Shown here in pieces: positions 1 through 13,200 of a DNA stretch of 64,000 nucleotides; the first letter of the stretch is position 1; each line of letters opens with the position of its first letter. Source of the stretch: Brienomyrus brachyistius. Lineage: Eukaryota; Chordata; Actinopteri; Osteoglossiformes; Mormyridae. The notes under the pieces were generated by a model. The model saw only the letters and a list, made by a program, of their open reading frames with translations. It was not told where the DNA came from and did not search any database. Position numbers and translations under genes: made by a program. The stretch covers positions 24,530,214-24,594,213 of the forward strand of contig NC_064541.1 in assembly GCF_023856365.1 (NCBI RefSeq), written 5' to 3'.

Positions 1-511
1 GACCTGAATCAATTTTTCCCATTTAAAATAATGTAAATAGAAATAATTCATTCAAACCTCAGAAACACTACATTTTTACAATTTTTATGTTTTTCTGTTA
101 CCAAGAATATTGTCATGACCAGCTCGTATGATCCTCCTGTGTGCCACGCACCCTCATTAACCTTGTGTAAAACCCTGATTGTTCCCAGTTGTTTGATGCT
201 ATTTCCGGTTCGTTCTGCGTACATCAGTCTACGTCTTCGTCCGTTTCCCTGATCGATCATTGACGTGTATCCTGCATAGTTCCCCGTTTTGTCTCGAATA
301 AACCACTTTGTTCTGGCATACCGTCTACCTGACCCTGATTCCCCGCTCTCTGCTTGCTCGCCCGACACGGATCATCACAAATATAGACTTAACCTTAATT
401 ATAGACAAATAATGCTATTTTAATTTAAGTTAAATAAAACACCTGAGTATACGCTCGAAAGACGTCAAAACCCGGAAAAGAACCACAAAATATCCCCCAA
501 AAAACTAAACA
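1..511 (+). mobile_element. Tigger-like (Tc1/mariner) MITE remnant, 5' end outside window
   Basis: Positions 1-110 and 385-511 align base for base, with scattered differences, to 24,935-25,190. That stretch lies inside a complete element at 24,870-25,791 with the CAGTGGTACCTCG terminal repeat. Shared landmarks are GACCTGAATCAATT at the start and the stretch ending in CACAAAATATCCCCCAAAAA near 500. About 65 bp of the left end must lie before the window. The remnant is split by the solo LTR at 111-379. Similarity is lost after about 511. Confidence 0.75.
111..379 (+). mobile_element. Solo LTR with 5-bp target duplication
   Basis: A 269-bp unit begins TGTCATGACC and ends ATCATCACA (TG...CA). 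It is flanked on both sides by AATAT (106-110 and 380-384). The insertion lies inside the Tigger-like remnant, whose sequence resumes exactly after the duplication. An AATAAA signal at about 298 sets the plus orientation. No internal retroelement sequence is present, so this is what LTR-LTR recombination leaves behind. An open frame read antisense through it is incidental. Confidence 0.8.
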
Positions 512-639
512 ATTATCCTTGTTCTGGTATTAATTCATTATTTTTCTTTTGGCGCCATCTAGCGCATACCAAATAGCATTCCATGTCATTTCAGTTATTT
601 TTCCTTTAACTTTGAAATACACAGGATCAGCATCTAAAT

Positions 640-850
640 GGTGTGATATAGACACTCAGTGGTCTCGCGGCACAGAGGATGACGGTCGCGCTACATGGGG
701 GAGAGAGAGAGAGCATGCTGGGATATGATGTTTTATGGAGTCGTGTCTCTGCGCACACACGCTACATGGGTAGAGAGAGAGCATATAGAAAGAGAGAGAG
801 AGCATGCTGGGATATGTCTCTACGCACATGCGCTACAGGCTGATCAAGTG
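640..850 (+). repeat. GA-rich imperfect tandem repeat
   Basis: Motifs of the type CGCTACATGGG, a (GA)n tract and GCATGCTGGGATATG recur two to three times here, alternating with TCTCTGCGCACA-like segments. It is a degenerate local duplication with no coding signal. Confidence 0.5.
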
Positions 851-1116
851 CATTATGGGTAAAAAAATAGTTGGCACTAATTTCAAAATGGGGACACCAA
901 CGGGGACACATGTTGCTTTTTATATAAAATTGCCCCTTTAACCATAACGTTTTTTAAGTAATGAAACACTTTTCGGCCAAGGTGTTATTTAAAATAAAAC
1001 ATCCTAAGCATTTCGACAACAAGAATCAAGGAATAACGTGGGCAATCCTTGTTAAAAAAACTCACTTTCGGTCCATGTCGCGCTTGTGCGTAGAGCCACG
1101 ATCCCCACACACCAAT

Positions 1117-1621
1117 GGGTCAGTCCGTGCCAAATCAACCAATGTCCAGAAAAGTTCCATGGGCAGCATTCCTGATTTTGATGAAAACTTGGTATTTTAT
1201 AGAGAACACTGAAAATTCCCAAAGTTTTATTGAAAAATTCTGATGCAGTCCAAAGTTATGGCCCTTTCAAATTTGGGTGCCACGCCCCTTTTTTTGCACT
1301 CGCGAATTGCGCATATAATTTGTAAGGGTTTTCAGGAGACCATATCTTCATTTCTAAGCATGATAGAGAGTTGAAAATTGCTCTCCTGGCATTCTTTTCC
1401 CTGCTCTTTCAGAATCTGAAAATTAAGCTCAGGGGAAGCACTTCAAAGTTATGGACCTGCAAAAATCAGTTTTTGGTTCAACCTCAGACACTTTTTTCGG
1501 ATTTTGACCCCAAATTGTGGGGTCACCACCACACCTACATCCAATATTCTTCTATATTTTTGTTATATGAGGAAGATACTGTAAGCAGTATGCCCCTGGT
1601 TCATTTGGCATGGACTGACCC
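1117..1621. mobile_element. 505-bp MITE with ~26-bp terminal inverted repeats
   Basis: The left end GGGTCAGTCCGTGCCAAATC and the right end, read on the minus strand as GGGTCAGTCCATGCCAAATG, match over about 26 bp with two or three differences. CAAT flanks both ends (1113-1116 and 1622-1625), consistent with a 4-bp target duplication. The interior has no transposase. The superfamily is not assigned. Confidence 0.65.
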
Positions 1622-1625
1622 CAAT

Positions 1626-3665
1626 ATCTTTTAGTGAACACAGCTGAGGCAAGTAGCTTTCTGAATTTTAAGGTGTGTATAGAATAAGTAAACGTGTGTA
1701 AAATAAGTATAAAATGTGTTATAAAGCATATGGCCAATGATAATTAATAAAGAATTTAAGCATAATATCCCAGACGTACCACGGTCTATAGTTGGTAGAA
1801 ATGGCGCTATCCTGCGGCTACAAGATAAAAGCATATGGCACCAAATTGGAATCAATAGTCTTTAAAAGAATAAAATACATTAAATGGATTTATTAATGCA
1901 ATATTTCAAATATGTTTTAAGGTATAATACAATTTTTAACAATAATTTTAACGGGGTCACCTGACGCGTCAAGCTTTTCTAGCTAGAGAGGAAAGAGGGT
2001 CTGGCAATTTTGAATGGTAAAAGCAATAGTTATGTATTGTTAACTGGTTATTTTTAACAAAATGCCCTATTTTATATCGGTAAAAACACAGCCATCCTGT
2101 TTTTAGGGGGATTAATGCGTACTGCATGTCTAGACATGTCAGTCAGCTAATGTCCGTGGCCTTGGGGAACGGGGCGTAGGCGCAAGAGCGATAACGGAGA
2201 GACTGTAACATCTCGTTTAACCGCTAGTCCCGAGTGTGAGAAGCAGACAGCCAGCGAGCACCCCCAACCTGGCAGAAATCACATTACCTCTATTTATTAA
2301 TCTGTATGCTCTAATATTCTTATTAGTCTTTTTCAACCTTGAATGGATGCAATTTTTCCCTACGGCTGTGTTAAAGAGATCAAGGCAAGGTGATCTAACA
2401 GGTAGGTTTATTGTTACCCCATAGAGAACTGTATCTCTAACAACATTAAATTCTCTTTATGAACAGGAAAATTTTTTAATGGATAGGAACTCGTTGTAGT
2501 TTATTCCGAGATGTGGTAGCTCGAACGGTAGATTGTCGGACGTAATGACACTCACCTCGTAATTTCCGAGAGATCGCATGTATTCACATTTTGCGGCAGA
2601 CCGTGATTGCGTGATTCGGGGCGTTGACGTCGTGTATCATCATGCATTGATCACGTATTGTGAGATGGGTCATCGATGTTTATATTTCTAGTTCAGCCGT
2701 CACTTCGGCTTTGCCAATTGTAGTATTTGCAGCTGGGTGCGCGTTGCTTTTAGTGCATTACCGTAATCTTACGTATGGTTTTCCCAATGGTATTGATGAA
2801 TAGATGCCTTTTCTTTAGAAAAGATAATGAAATTGGGGTGTATATCAATCTTGTGTACCCATATTCTAATCCTAATTTTTTATATAAGTTCTTTATTCAT
2901 GAATTAAAATTCTGCCAGTTGTTCCTTGTGTTTCAAGAAGGAAGTCGTTGTCCTTTGCCTGCTGGGCTAAAATGAAGGGAAAAGAAGCTATAAAAATATT
3001 CCCCTTAGTTATGGACATGGACATTATTTACCCTAATTCATGTACATCTGGTTATTGTTTTTTTATTATACTTTAGGTCATTTTATATCTTATTTTGCTT
3101 ATCAAGGAGTTGTGATACATGTACAGCATTTTCTAAAAAAATAAAAAAATAAAAATCACACTAAAGCAACGGTGAGGAACTTTTATTTGCACAACATAAA
3201 ACAAGTAACAAAATGAAAATTTATCAAATTACAAAACCAGAAATAAAAGGCCAGAAAACAAGAGAGAAACCAAAAACTCATCAGCAAGGAGAAAAAAACC
3301 TCTGGGGGCCCAAGGTCAACTCACCGTCCAACCCCCCTGCGCATGACAACATTCTCGGCTACTCACAAACGATATATTTACAATTATGTACAAGGTATTT
3401 ACAAGACATTTTACGTAATCAAAGGGAGAAATCATATCACACATTGATAAAGGGAAAAAAGCAAAATAAAGGTATTTTAATTTCAAGTAGAGACTACATC
3501 TGTTCATGATTTGTACTGCTGTAGTGACTAAGTATTTGTTCCACGTCAAGTAAAGGGTTACCGATAATTGTGGAGATTAAGCGATTTTATTAATCATGAA
3601 CAGTGACTTAAAAGATTATGTCGCCTATCACTATGAAACGCATATTAATCGTTAACAATACTTAC
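1626..3665. other. Intergenic, no gene seen
   Basis: AT-rich sequence with only short open frames and no protein similarity I recognise. A weak tRNA-like stretch near 2,508-2,590 lacks a convincing B box and was not called. Confidence 0.5.
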
Positions 3666-3887
3666 CCAGTCAGCCACATCCATATCTAATTTTGACCAGA
3701 AGTATCGAGCTATAACCCTGTCCTTTGTCCCTCGGACACTGTGATGATTTCCAGGTCCAGGGTTATCGTGGCAGACCATGAAGACAGATCGCTTTTCATC
3801 CTCATTTAAAACAACCAAACGCATGGACGTGCGGTTTGGCCCAAGATAAAACAATCGGTCGTCAGAAACAAATATAATTCGCTTCAT
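3666..3887 (-). pseudogene. Retroelement integrase-type H2C2 zinc-finger exon fragment
   Basis: Read on the minus strand, an ATG at 3,887 opens 74 codons ending in a perfect splice donor (GAC TGG then GTAAGT, donor at 3,664-3,665). The protein contains the run CHDNPGPGNHH followed by VRGTKDRVIARYFW. This resembles the His-His half of the integrase zinc-binding (H2C2) domain of Gypsy-type elements and their domesticated relatives. The Cys-Cys half, expected just after the donor, was not found nearby on the minus strand. It is either an orphan exon of a spread retrogene family or a relic. The family assignment is from memory of the motif, without alignment. Confidence 0.5.
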
Positions 3888-5112
3888 TTAGCACCAGAAG
3901 ACATAGCTGCCATAAATGACACGAATGTGTGGTAATTACACTGATACAATTAAAGAAAAGAAACGATTAAGGAGAAAAAAAGAGAGAAAGGCTTAGTTTA
4001 AGTAACTTCACATCATATCGAACTGGGTGTAATACATAATGGCAATTTCATTTAGCACAGAGAAAAACATTAAAGTAATGTCACCTTTGATTGTAAAATT
4101 GACGGCCATACGCCGTATTTTACGTCACTCTTTCTGAGGCACATTAGGCATTAATTACCTGTGCGAAATAAAATCTTTTGAAGTGGGGTAAAAATCGAAG
4201 GTCTCCATCACTAACCGATTAAATCTTCTTTCCTCTCGCTGTCGACGTTCTCATCAAAAATCAACAGACGATGAAATGTGACGCAAAGCCGTGAAAATAG
4301 CATGCCATCACGCAGAAGTCGTAAGCGTGCGCATGCGTGGTAGTGGGAGTTACATTTTCGGTGGGTAACATTTTGGGTAGTGACAGTTGTATCGCACACC
4401 AACAGCATCGGAAAGAAGGCGTATAAGAAGGCGAAACAGATAATCGAACGCACCATTATCCCTTGCTTCTCAGCATGAGAAATACATAGTGTGGCGAGTG
4501 AGCGTGGGAATTGATTCAAATGTGTGTCTCGCAGTCAGTTCCTACTCACGCTTCAGACGTAACACTCAAGCTTTTTGACTCACGCTCACGCAAGAAATCA
4601 CACGGCAAATCTATACTATACTATTATAAACCAAAAATTTGCTACATCAAAAGCGTTGGGGTAGTCTGCAAACCCTGCAGACTATTTACAAGGTAATAAT
4701 GCTGTTACATACATGAGTGTACGGCCAAATGACCAAAGTTGACAACCCTGGATTTGAGCGCCCTGATACCATAGTTTAAGACCAACTTAAAGATAATTTA
4801 TACATGATTTTCCACCTGATCATGTTCCAACTAGCTTTTGCCTGAATTACTTGGGACAAAACTAAACCAGATTTTTTATGGAACTGTATTAAAGATACGA
4901 ATTATAACACGATTCAAAAAGAAATGGGCACCCTTACTGGAAATAAATGATCGTCCTTAAACATCACCTGTAATTTCTCTGGAAAGTAGTACTGAGAGGG
5001 AAAATCATCTTATACTGAACATAGAAGAAGAGGAAAGAAAAAGGACAGGCAAAAATTCTTATGCAGAATCCCTGTGGAATACAACCAAAATGTAATATAG
5101 CCAAAGGAATTT
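3888..5112. other. Intergenic, no gene seen
   Basis: Short open frames only. I see no conserved protein, RNA gene or clear transposon end in this stretch. Confidence 0.4.
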
Positions 5113-5160
5113 CAAGGCTCTGGATACCCATGACTTTGTATAGGATATAGGGTATAGAAG
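5113..5160 (+). mobile_element. Short retroelement 3' tail
   Basis: The stretch from AAGGCTCTGGATACCCATGA to TATAGGATA matches the tail at 47,398-47,433 and, more loosely, the ends of the SINEs at 49,325 and 51,061. In those cases the consensus runs GGCTCC..CCCGTGACC..GGATAAG and then leads into an ATGG simple repeat. Only the tail is present here. Confidence 0.5.
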
Positions 5161-5184
5161 ATGAATGAATCACGAATGAGTGAT

Positions 5185-5888
5185 TGTCAGGGTCAGCTCC
5201 TGTTGTCTCAATCTTTTGTGTCCCTTCCTCGTTTGGATAGCAATCACTGGCCATCCTGTCCCTCCTGTCTGTCTTTGTGTTTCTCCTGTTCATTGTCAGC
5301 TGCATAGCTCAACTTGTTGAGTACGTGGTTGTCTGTGAACCCTTCTGTCCCATGTTTGAATCCCACCTGCTCTTTTTGTATTTGTTTCTAGTGTATTCAT
5401 TTGTATGAGTTTTTCTAGTTCCCGTGTCTGGTGATTTTTGTATTCAGGTTTGGTCTTGGTCTTGTTTTGAGCCTTAGTTATGTTTGGTTTTGTTACTCCC
5501 AGTTTTAGATTCTGTTTTTCCTGTTTTCTCAGTTCCCCTGTTTAGTTCCTTTGAGTTAATTTGTTTCACCTGTGACCTGTTTTCCCAACCCTTCTTAATC
5601 TCACCTGCCCCTTCTTAGTCTTGTTAGCCCTCTGTATTTAAGTCCCTGCTTGTTTGGTGACTTTTCCATCAATTATAATAGTTAATGTTTGGTGGTAGAT
5701 GTATGTTCTACCTGCCCCTGTTTTGTAATTAGTCTTTGTTTATCCCCATTTATTTTTGACTCCTCGTGGTTTTTTGTTTGTTCATTTACAAAACCCTGTT
5801 TTGTATTGTTGAGCCGCAAGAGGGTCGTCCACCATTTCTGCCGGCATCATGCCTTGCCGTCGCTCAAAATCCACCTGGATTCATGAGA
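5185..5888 (+). mobile_element. 704-bp LTR (probably solo) with 5-bp target duplication
   Basis: The unit starts TGTCAGGGTCAGC and ends ATTCATGAGA, flanked by GTGAT at 5,180-5,184 and 5,889-5,893. The last base pair departs from the usual CA. Internal blocks resemble the LTR at 47,662-48,308, for example CTTGTTAGCCCTCTGTATTT and a 3' block of the type GAGCCGC...GGTCGTCCA. No gag or pol sequence lies on either side. Confidence 0.6.
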
Positions 5889-7690
5889 GTGATTGAGTGT
5901 TATCCAAAAGAAGTTTCTACAGCTCTGATAATCACTGTGAACATCTTGACAAATCAGACAAATTGTTACGTTTAGCAAACCAGCTTAACGTAACAAAGAA
6001 AAGTCAACATTAAAGACAAACTCCATCTCCACAACTAAATTCTTGACTATCGAGACATGTAAACAACCTATATAATAACAAGAAAACATACAATTCACCT
6101 TCCTCACTCCCCCTCTAATTAAACATGGGAGAAAAAAATAGAAAAAAGTGGCACTTATACCTACAGTATTGTACTATAACTAGGTAAAAATCAGGACATA
6201 AAAAGAACCGGTCTGAAAAACAAAGCACAAAAGTTTACTGTAATTGCTAGGCTGCAGACCAAATTGCTGTCTTTAGAAGTCACATAAGTGGCACTACGTC
6301 ACTTTTTCTCTGTTTTCTTTTAAACCTGCCATACACAAGACTGCAATTTAAGGGGAGAGGGTTTTGTGTTTAAAATGTCCTCAAATCAGATACTATTAAT
6401 AGTCAAATACTTTGAAATTTTTAATTAAACTTGTGTAATTACACTGGCTAGGTTTGATTTTATTTAGGCCTATTTTCATAATTTTTATTTAAGGCCAAAG
6501 ACCTATAATTTGTACTTTTCACATTCTTCATTTTTGTATAATTTATTTCTACTAAACTGATTACTTACAGCATTTCATTAATGCAGAAGTCTAAAAAGTG
6601 ATGACATGTCCTAGCCTGTGGTCAGAGTGCAAAGGACTGCACACACGGCAGTGATGTCATTCCCTCTCTGGATGAGGGAGATGGAGCTCGTCCCAGCCTA
6701 TGACCACCTTGTGAAGGACCACACACGCAACGGTGATGCATATCTTCCTTACTTGAATCCAACGTTCTCCACACTTTGTGACCTTAGACATAGACTGACT
6801 GGTTATTTCTCATATGGTTTGTTAGGTCTAAGTAAAGAGAATTTTCTGGAAGAACGCCGTATCTTCATGGAGGGCCCCAGACGGATTGAGACACTGAAAC
6901 AAAGTGTTGGTTTTGTTTTGGGATTTAAGTAACTTGGGTGTAAAACAGCTTTAATTGCAGTTTAGCTAAATTCCCACTTCTTCTGACAAAACAATCAGGA
7001 TTTATGCAAAAATAATTTAGCTGAACTCATTATAATGATGAGCAATTACCCTTACAAGTCCAGAAGAAGCATTTGCATAGAAAATATGAAGAGATTAAAC
7101 TGAAATCTAAATCCAAAGTAAAATCAATCTACAACAAAGTCTAAACTGAACAAAAATCTCACAACCAAGTTCCCCAGCAAAACTCTGCCACCAAACACCC
7201 CTACTCTATCCTGATGGGCTTCTTCTCGCTTTAAAAGTAGCCAATCCTGCCTTTCAGGCAGGAAGGGCTTCCCTTCCGTGGACAAATCAGAGGCAATCAC
7301 CATGCAAGATTTGAAAAGTTTGTCCAATTTTGGCGCTATGACCAGGGACCACAACAATATTTATTACAGGAGGCACAGGGTTAGGTGTGCTTAACAGCAG
7401 CCCTAGTAAGTATTTCTAGACAAAATTTCAAGCTCCCAGATGAAACAAGTAATATGTAGAAGCAACTGGAGATCACCCATTGCCCTGGCTTGGCCATGTT
7501 CTCTACCTCCAAGACACAGCTACCATATTCCCCCTTTCCTCACTGTATTTTTGGATTGTGCCACCATGGGGTTGTCACCCATGCTCTGGACAGAGGACTC
7601 AAGGAAAGAATAGTGTTTCTGCAAAGTGAGATGGGATATGTGGTACATACTGAAAATTACATTTGAACAAAAGAACCTCATGCCAAGTGT

Positions 7691-7714
7691 TTGTGTGTGT
7701 GTGTGTGTGTGTGT
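7691..7714. repeat. (GT)n microsatellite
   Basis: About 12 uninterrupted GT units. Confidence 0.9.
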
Positions 7715-10206
7715 ATAGATACATACATGTAGGCAGATAAACTGTGGTTGAAACATTATGGTTTGGGCTCTTTTACTGAACTATAGGGAAACTTGCCAAT
7801 ATTGAGTCAACTATGAATTCCACAAAGTAACACAGAATAATAGAAGAATTAGAGGACTTCTGTTAAAAACGTATTGTCCAAATGATTGGAAACACCATTA
7901 AATCCACAATTTAATGGCTCCGAAAGAAGAAACAAAGTAAGCTATACATGCAAAGATGTCTTCAAGCATGCTCTGGGCCAAAAAATTCCTCCCTGTCAAT
8001 GTGAGTTATAATGAACCATTACATGCTGTTTTTTCAACACATAATTTTGAATCAAGCGGTTTATTTTAATTGTACCATATGCTTGCCTAGGAATGAGACA
8101 TGCCACATGCATGCAGAAGGTACCTGTATGTTTAATGGAAAATGAAAATAACACAGATAGAACGAGTGGGCTAGATGTATACGTGAAACAGAATTTTTAT
8201 AAGGCACAAAATGTTTATATATTGACCCACCCTGCAAATATACAAAAAGTATAATGCAGAAGTCAAATCCTTTTGTCCCACACATTACAATGCTAGCAGT
8301 ACTAATGATACTCAAACTTGTAATTATTCTTTAAGAACTGTACTACTCACATATCATCTTTATACTCATTTCTACTCTGCCCACCATAAACACAGTAAAC
8401 CTTAGAGATGCTCCAACATGTAGTTTGAACCAGAAACATCTCAGTGTGACGAAGGCACAACATGACAAAGTTTTCTCCTTTTTTTGGGGGGGGGGGAGGG
8501 GGGATGGTTACCCTGACTCACCATCAACATATACATTCCTAGATGATAATAAAAACACAGATGTCTGCATACGTTTGTATCCATTTGTTTATTAATCAAA
8601 GTTTTAAGGCCACTCTGAACTGTTTAATTAATCAGTTGCCCTGCTAATTTGAAAACCTACACACGTCACAGAGTTCTGCAGTGGCCCAGTTCTAACCACA
8701 GAGATTATCCTATTTTACTAGGGAAAGCAATAGTCACCACAAGAAGCCGCATCTTATGCATAATGGACAAGAGCAACCAAAATATTAGAGAATTCAAAAA
8801 ATTCTTCATTTCTCAAGGTTTGTGTTCCAAAATAACTGAGTTTACTCTGTACACATGGACTAATGTCATCAGTGGACATCTCAGTTTTTATCATTTTTCA
8901 TATGAGGTCACAGTGAGCGTGCGGCATATCCAAGGAAGCTCAGAAAATGAGGCAGGTAAACAAACAAACCAGACACAGACAGACACGCTACCGACAATTT
9001 AGAGACACTAATTCACCAAAGAGGAAACCAGAGTACCAGGTAAAAATGTGTGCAAATACAGGGACAACATGCAAAACCCCACACAGACCGGGAAGTCATG
9101 CCCACCACTCTGGTGATGTGAGGTCACCACATCGCTACTTATTTAGATTCTCCACATCCACACTCATGTTGACATGTTCGCAATCAGCTGTGTCATGATT
9201 ATCTTTGGCTTCATTAAGAGGAACCTCAAATACCTCGTAGGATATGGAAAATGGCCTTCACAATGCCTGCTGCCTGCCTAAAGCTCCTGTCCCTGAGGCT
9301 CACATTTCCCTCTGACTGGAACTTAATGCTACCATAGGGTTTCAGTTTTCATCCCATACGAACCCTCTGTAAAATTAAATAATTCAGCCTCCAGCTAATA
9401 AAGGTGAGGACCCCTTCAGAGGCAGCAGACAGAGGCGTGCGAATGACCGGAGATGCCGGGTGCCGAAGCCGACGTAGAGTTACAGAGAAACTCAGCAAAC
9501 AGGCACAGAATGGATTCAGAATGAGTGAAGCTCATACACATTACATTCTTGGTTCGCATATGTCCAGTTTTGGACTCAATCGGATAATCACAAGAAAATG
9601 TGACAATAGTAGAAACACAATCGTACACACATTTAAGACACTGATGTGCATAGTTCTTAGACGAATGACGGTGGGCTCTTTACCTGCTGTTTAAAAAAGA
9701 TAAACGAAAGAACATGTTATGTGTGTAGTGTGAAACTGGTGAAAATTACAGTAAAACTTGTATAAGCCACTTTGATTTTGATTAACATTAATCTTAACTC
9801 CACAGTGAAATAGAAGCCAGTGAAAAAATCTGGAACTGGACCAAATTATGGTGTACTGAGAACAATATGGCAATAGGTCTATCTCTGCGGACTGAAAAGC
9901 CAGGGTCAGGACATGATCCCACTTCAAGACAGGAGAATCCACAAGCTGTGTATATCATTTCATATTCCTTCATTCATTTCCACTGCATAACTAAGATTAG
10001 AAAATATGTGGGCTGCATGGCTGCCCTTGTAATGCAGAGTGAGCTCTTGGAGGGGTATACTGTGCCCATTTAGACATGCACATGGTCACAGAAATCATCA
10101 TGCCGGTCGACAATGTCTGAGCCACGATTCAGATAAGGGATATGGCGATTTTAAAACAAATAGGAGAAAAATCTCTTTATGATCCATCTGTCACTGAAAT
10201 TGTGGT

Positions 10207-10212
10207 TTTATT
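10207..10212 (-). terminator. Candidate polyadenylation signal of b4galt3-like gene
   Basis: AATAAA on the minus strand, 30 nt beyond the stop codon. If used, it gives a very short 3' UTR. A transcript end further downstream cannot be excluded. Confidence 0.35.
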
Positions 10213-10241
10213 CTATGGGGGATACTTGTCTCCATCTTTCT

Positions 10242-13200
10242 TTAGGAGAGCGGATGGAGCTCGTTATCTGGCAGTGAGGCCTTAGCATCCTTCTTCGGCA
10301 GTCTATTTGCAGCCATTTGGGTCTTTGGAGGAAGACTGAGCAGACCCTTTTCGGTGCCAATGTTGACAGTGATGTTGGTGTAGAGGGGCAGGTACTCCCG
10401 AGATAACACCTCATACTCCACAGTGCTCATGCCATCCTCTTTCCAGGTGTGCCTGGTCTTTGCCAGCATGTTGAACCTGAACAGGGTGACGCATGAACAG
10501 ATGCAATGGGTAAAATTTCAAGCACATTGTTATAGCAATTTTTTGTGCAAAGTTATTTTAAAGCATCCATCTGCAGCAATGGAAAATTCCTTAAAGGCAA
10601 CCTGTATTTGCAGCTCTATTACATATTCTGGGTGGTTCTCAGCCAGTCAAGGGTACTACTGAATGAGAAAATCTGCGCTTCAGCTTGCATGAAATACCTG
10701 TAGGCAAACATGTGCCATACCTTCGTGGATTCACCTCATTGCCCTTATCCAGCTTGTGTTTGATCATTTTGTAGCGGCCCACATTCAGAGATGGCCGAGT
10801 GATGAGCATCCCTCCCAGGGACACACTGTTTAATATGAAGTGGGAGACAGAGAGAGAGAAAGAGTGGGGGTCAGACCATTATCCACTGCTTCATGAGTCC
10901 TTACATACTTCATGAGTGCATGTAAGGAATTCCAGTCATGACAGTCCATGTTAGAAGACAGACTGAAGTTTAAAGGAACATAAGCAATTATCAGATATTC
11001 CTACCGGATCCCGATATCATCATCCTCACCCCCCCATCCCCAGTAGTTGTTAGGGAAGCCATTCATCTTGAGGTATTGCAGAGGGGTCAGAGCAGACACA
11101 CCGCCAAAATACATCTTATATGGAAGCCTGAGAAGGGAGAAAGAGCAGGAATGACGAATGGAGCAAGAGATGCCTGTGCCAGCAAAGAAGAGAAACCTTT
11201 ATGTTACTTTCTGGGACAGAATCACAATGTAAATAACCTGTCTATAGATCCAGACCACACAATGCTTGGAGTAGTGATGTGCAAACTAGTGCAATTCAGG
11301 AAAACAAAGTGTGGTGAGTCATTTGTGTCTGACAGCTAGTTTGTCAGGGATCATGTTAATCAGTGCAAATCTGCTTCTTCATTTATGTGGCTGAAAGGAA
11401 TTTATTAGTGAGTAGTAAAACAAAAATGCAGTGTGTCTGCTACTATAGCTCAAAAAGTAGAGGATTGTGCCAACAAGCTAAAAGTAGTGGGCTCAAATTC
11501 CAGGGAGCACACATTAATTGCAATCATTCCCTCTGCTACAAGTCACTTTGGATAAAAGTGTCAGATAAATGTAAATAAGTAAAATACAAAACGAACAAAT
11601 CTGTTTATATTATTTCAGTATTAAGATATAATTATGTTGGTGGGAGAGGTCTGAATACTTTGGGGGCCACTGCATGTGTGATGCAATGACCCACTGGGAA
11701 CCTGACACATGCCAGCAGGGGCTGATCGTCACCACACAAGTGAACAGTTGCAACCGCTTGTTAATGGTTGGCCTGGAAACCACCAGCAAGGAATGCTAAT
11801 TGGAAGCAACTGGAAGCTTCTAACTGCCTCAATGCTAATTATGTCACCCATGCTGGGGAGAAAGGACAGGGTAAAAAAAAGCACAGATATGCTTTCTGCT
11901 GAGAGACAATCTAGATGACTGGCCGGAATGGTCTATTACTTCCTGAGTGAACTGGTCTGTGCTTATTAGAAGCAAGATGCCTCCCTGGTTGGCCTCTGAG
12001 GATTAAGACACTTTGAAGGCAAAAATTGTGGTCTGACTAGGTTTCTTGCCCCTCCAGCAGCCATGAATATCCGTCAATTTTGCGTAAGAACACAGCCATG
12101 AATAAAGAATGGTACCAAAACGTCCTCCGAGAGCAACTTCTCCCAACCATCCAAGAACAGTTTGGTGATGAACAATGCCGTATCCAGCATGATGGAGGAC
12201 CATTCCATAAGGCAAAAGTGATAACTAAGTGGCTCGGGGAACAAAACATTGACATTTTGAGTTCATGGCCAGGAAACTCCGCAGACCTTAATCCCATTGA
12301 GTCCCATTGACTTTGACCATCATGGCAGAGTGTGACACTAGGAAGAGGAAGCTAGAAAGCAGCTGAGCTCACTTGTAGCCAAACTTGTCCATTGCAATGG
12401 CAGCATGCTTGGGGTGGGCATCACAAGTGTAAGTGTTGCGGTCATCCTCAGGGATCAGGTCCACGTCGTGGAAGAACAGACAATCCCAGTCCTCCTCCCT
12501 CATGGCCTCTCGAAAGCCCACGTTCATCAGCTTGGCCCTGTTGAAGGTGTAGTTCCCTGCCTTCAGGAAAAACAGACCTAGTGGCTTTATCAGTGTTTCT
12601 TTAAGCCCACCACAGCAATTGATATCATACACATACAGCATGGTGCCAGAGGAGCACGGAGTACTACTTTTACAGTCAATCAAATTCTGTAGGGCACTGA
12701 TGGACAGACCTAGAGATAGACAAACAGATTTTAATACAGTCCGAAACACTATAGCCCAAAATGTCTATTATTTCTGAGCACAAACCTTTGTAGAAAATGC
12801 TAATGTTAATAATTATTCTGTGTTATTCAAAATAATATGTTTCAGAAAATAAACTAACAGGGTATGAAGAGAGAAAAAATGTGAGCACCACAAGGGTCTG
12901 CTTAATAAGCTGAAAAAGTAAAAATGGTAGGTTATTAATAATGTTACTCGCTACTTAAAGAAAAGCAAAGCATTTGCCATTTAAAAAAAAGCAAGCAAAC
13001 ATGTCTGGCAGACGCCATCGCAGCATCAGGACTCGATCTTCCAGGCTGCGGGATAGCTTTTTCCCACAAGCCATTAGACTCCTGAACACACTTCCCCCCA
13101 CACACACACCCGGACTGCTAACAAATTGACTCCTGCACATCTGCACTTTACACACAAACTCTGCTACAAGCATTTTTGCACTTCTGCCACTTATTTGCAC

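Larger units (their letters stand above)
5894..10241. other. Intergenic, low information
   Basis: Several open frames of 60-117 codons occur, but none has recognisable similarity or intron signals. The block includes a (GT)n repeat at 7,691-7,714, a G-rich tract at about 8,486-8,504, and an imperfect direct duplication of about 52 bp with an 82-bp period (6,608 and 6,690). I see no gene. Confidence 0.4.

Noticed and set aside
48..368. 106-codon minus-strand frame
   Set aside because: It runs antisense through the solo LTR and its borders follow the LTR, not a gene.
2508..2590. tRNA-like sequence (GTAGCTCGAACGGTAG and on)
   Set aside because: The A-box is plausible but there is no canonical B box and no acceptor stem; could be an old SINE head but not supportable.
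6618..6932. 104-codon plus-strand frame
   Set aside because: It overlaps a local imperfect duplication and shows no domain, splice context or family I know.
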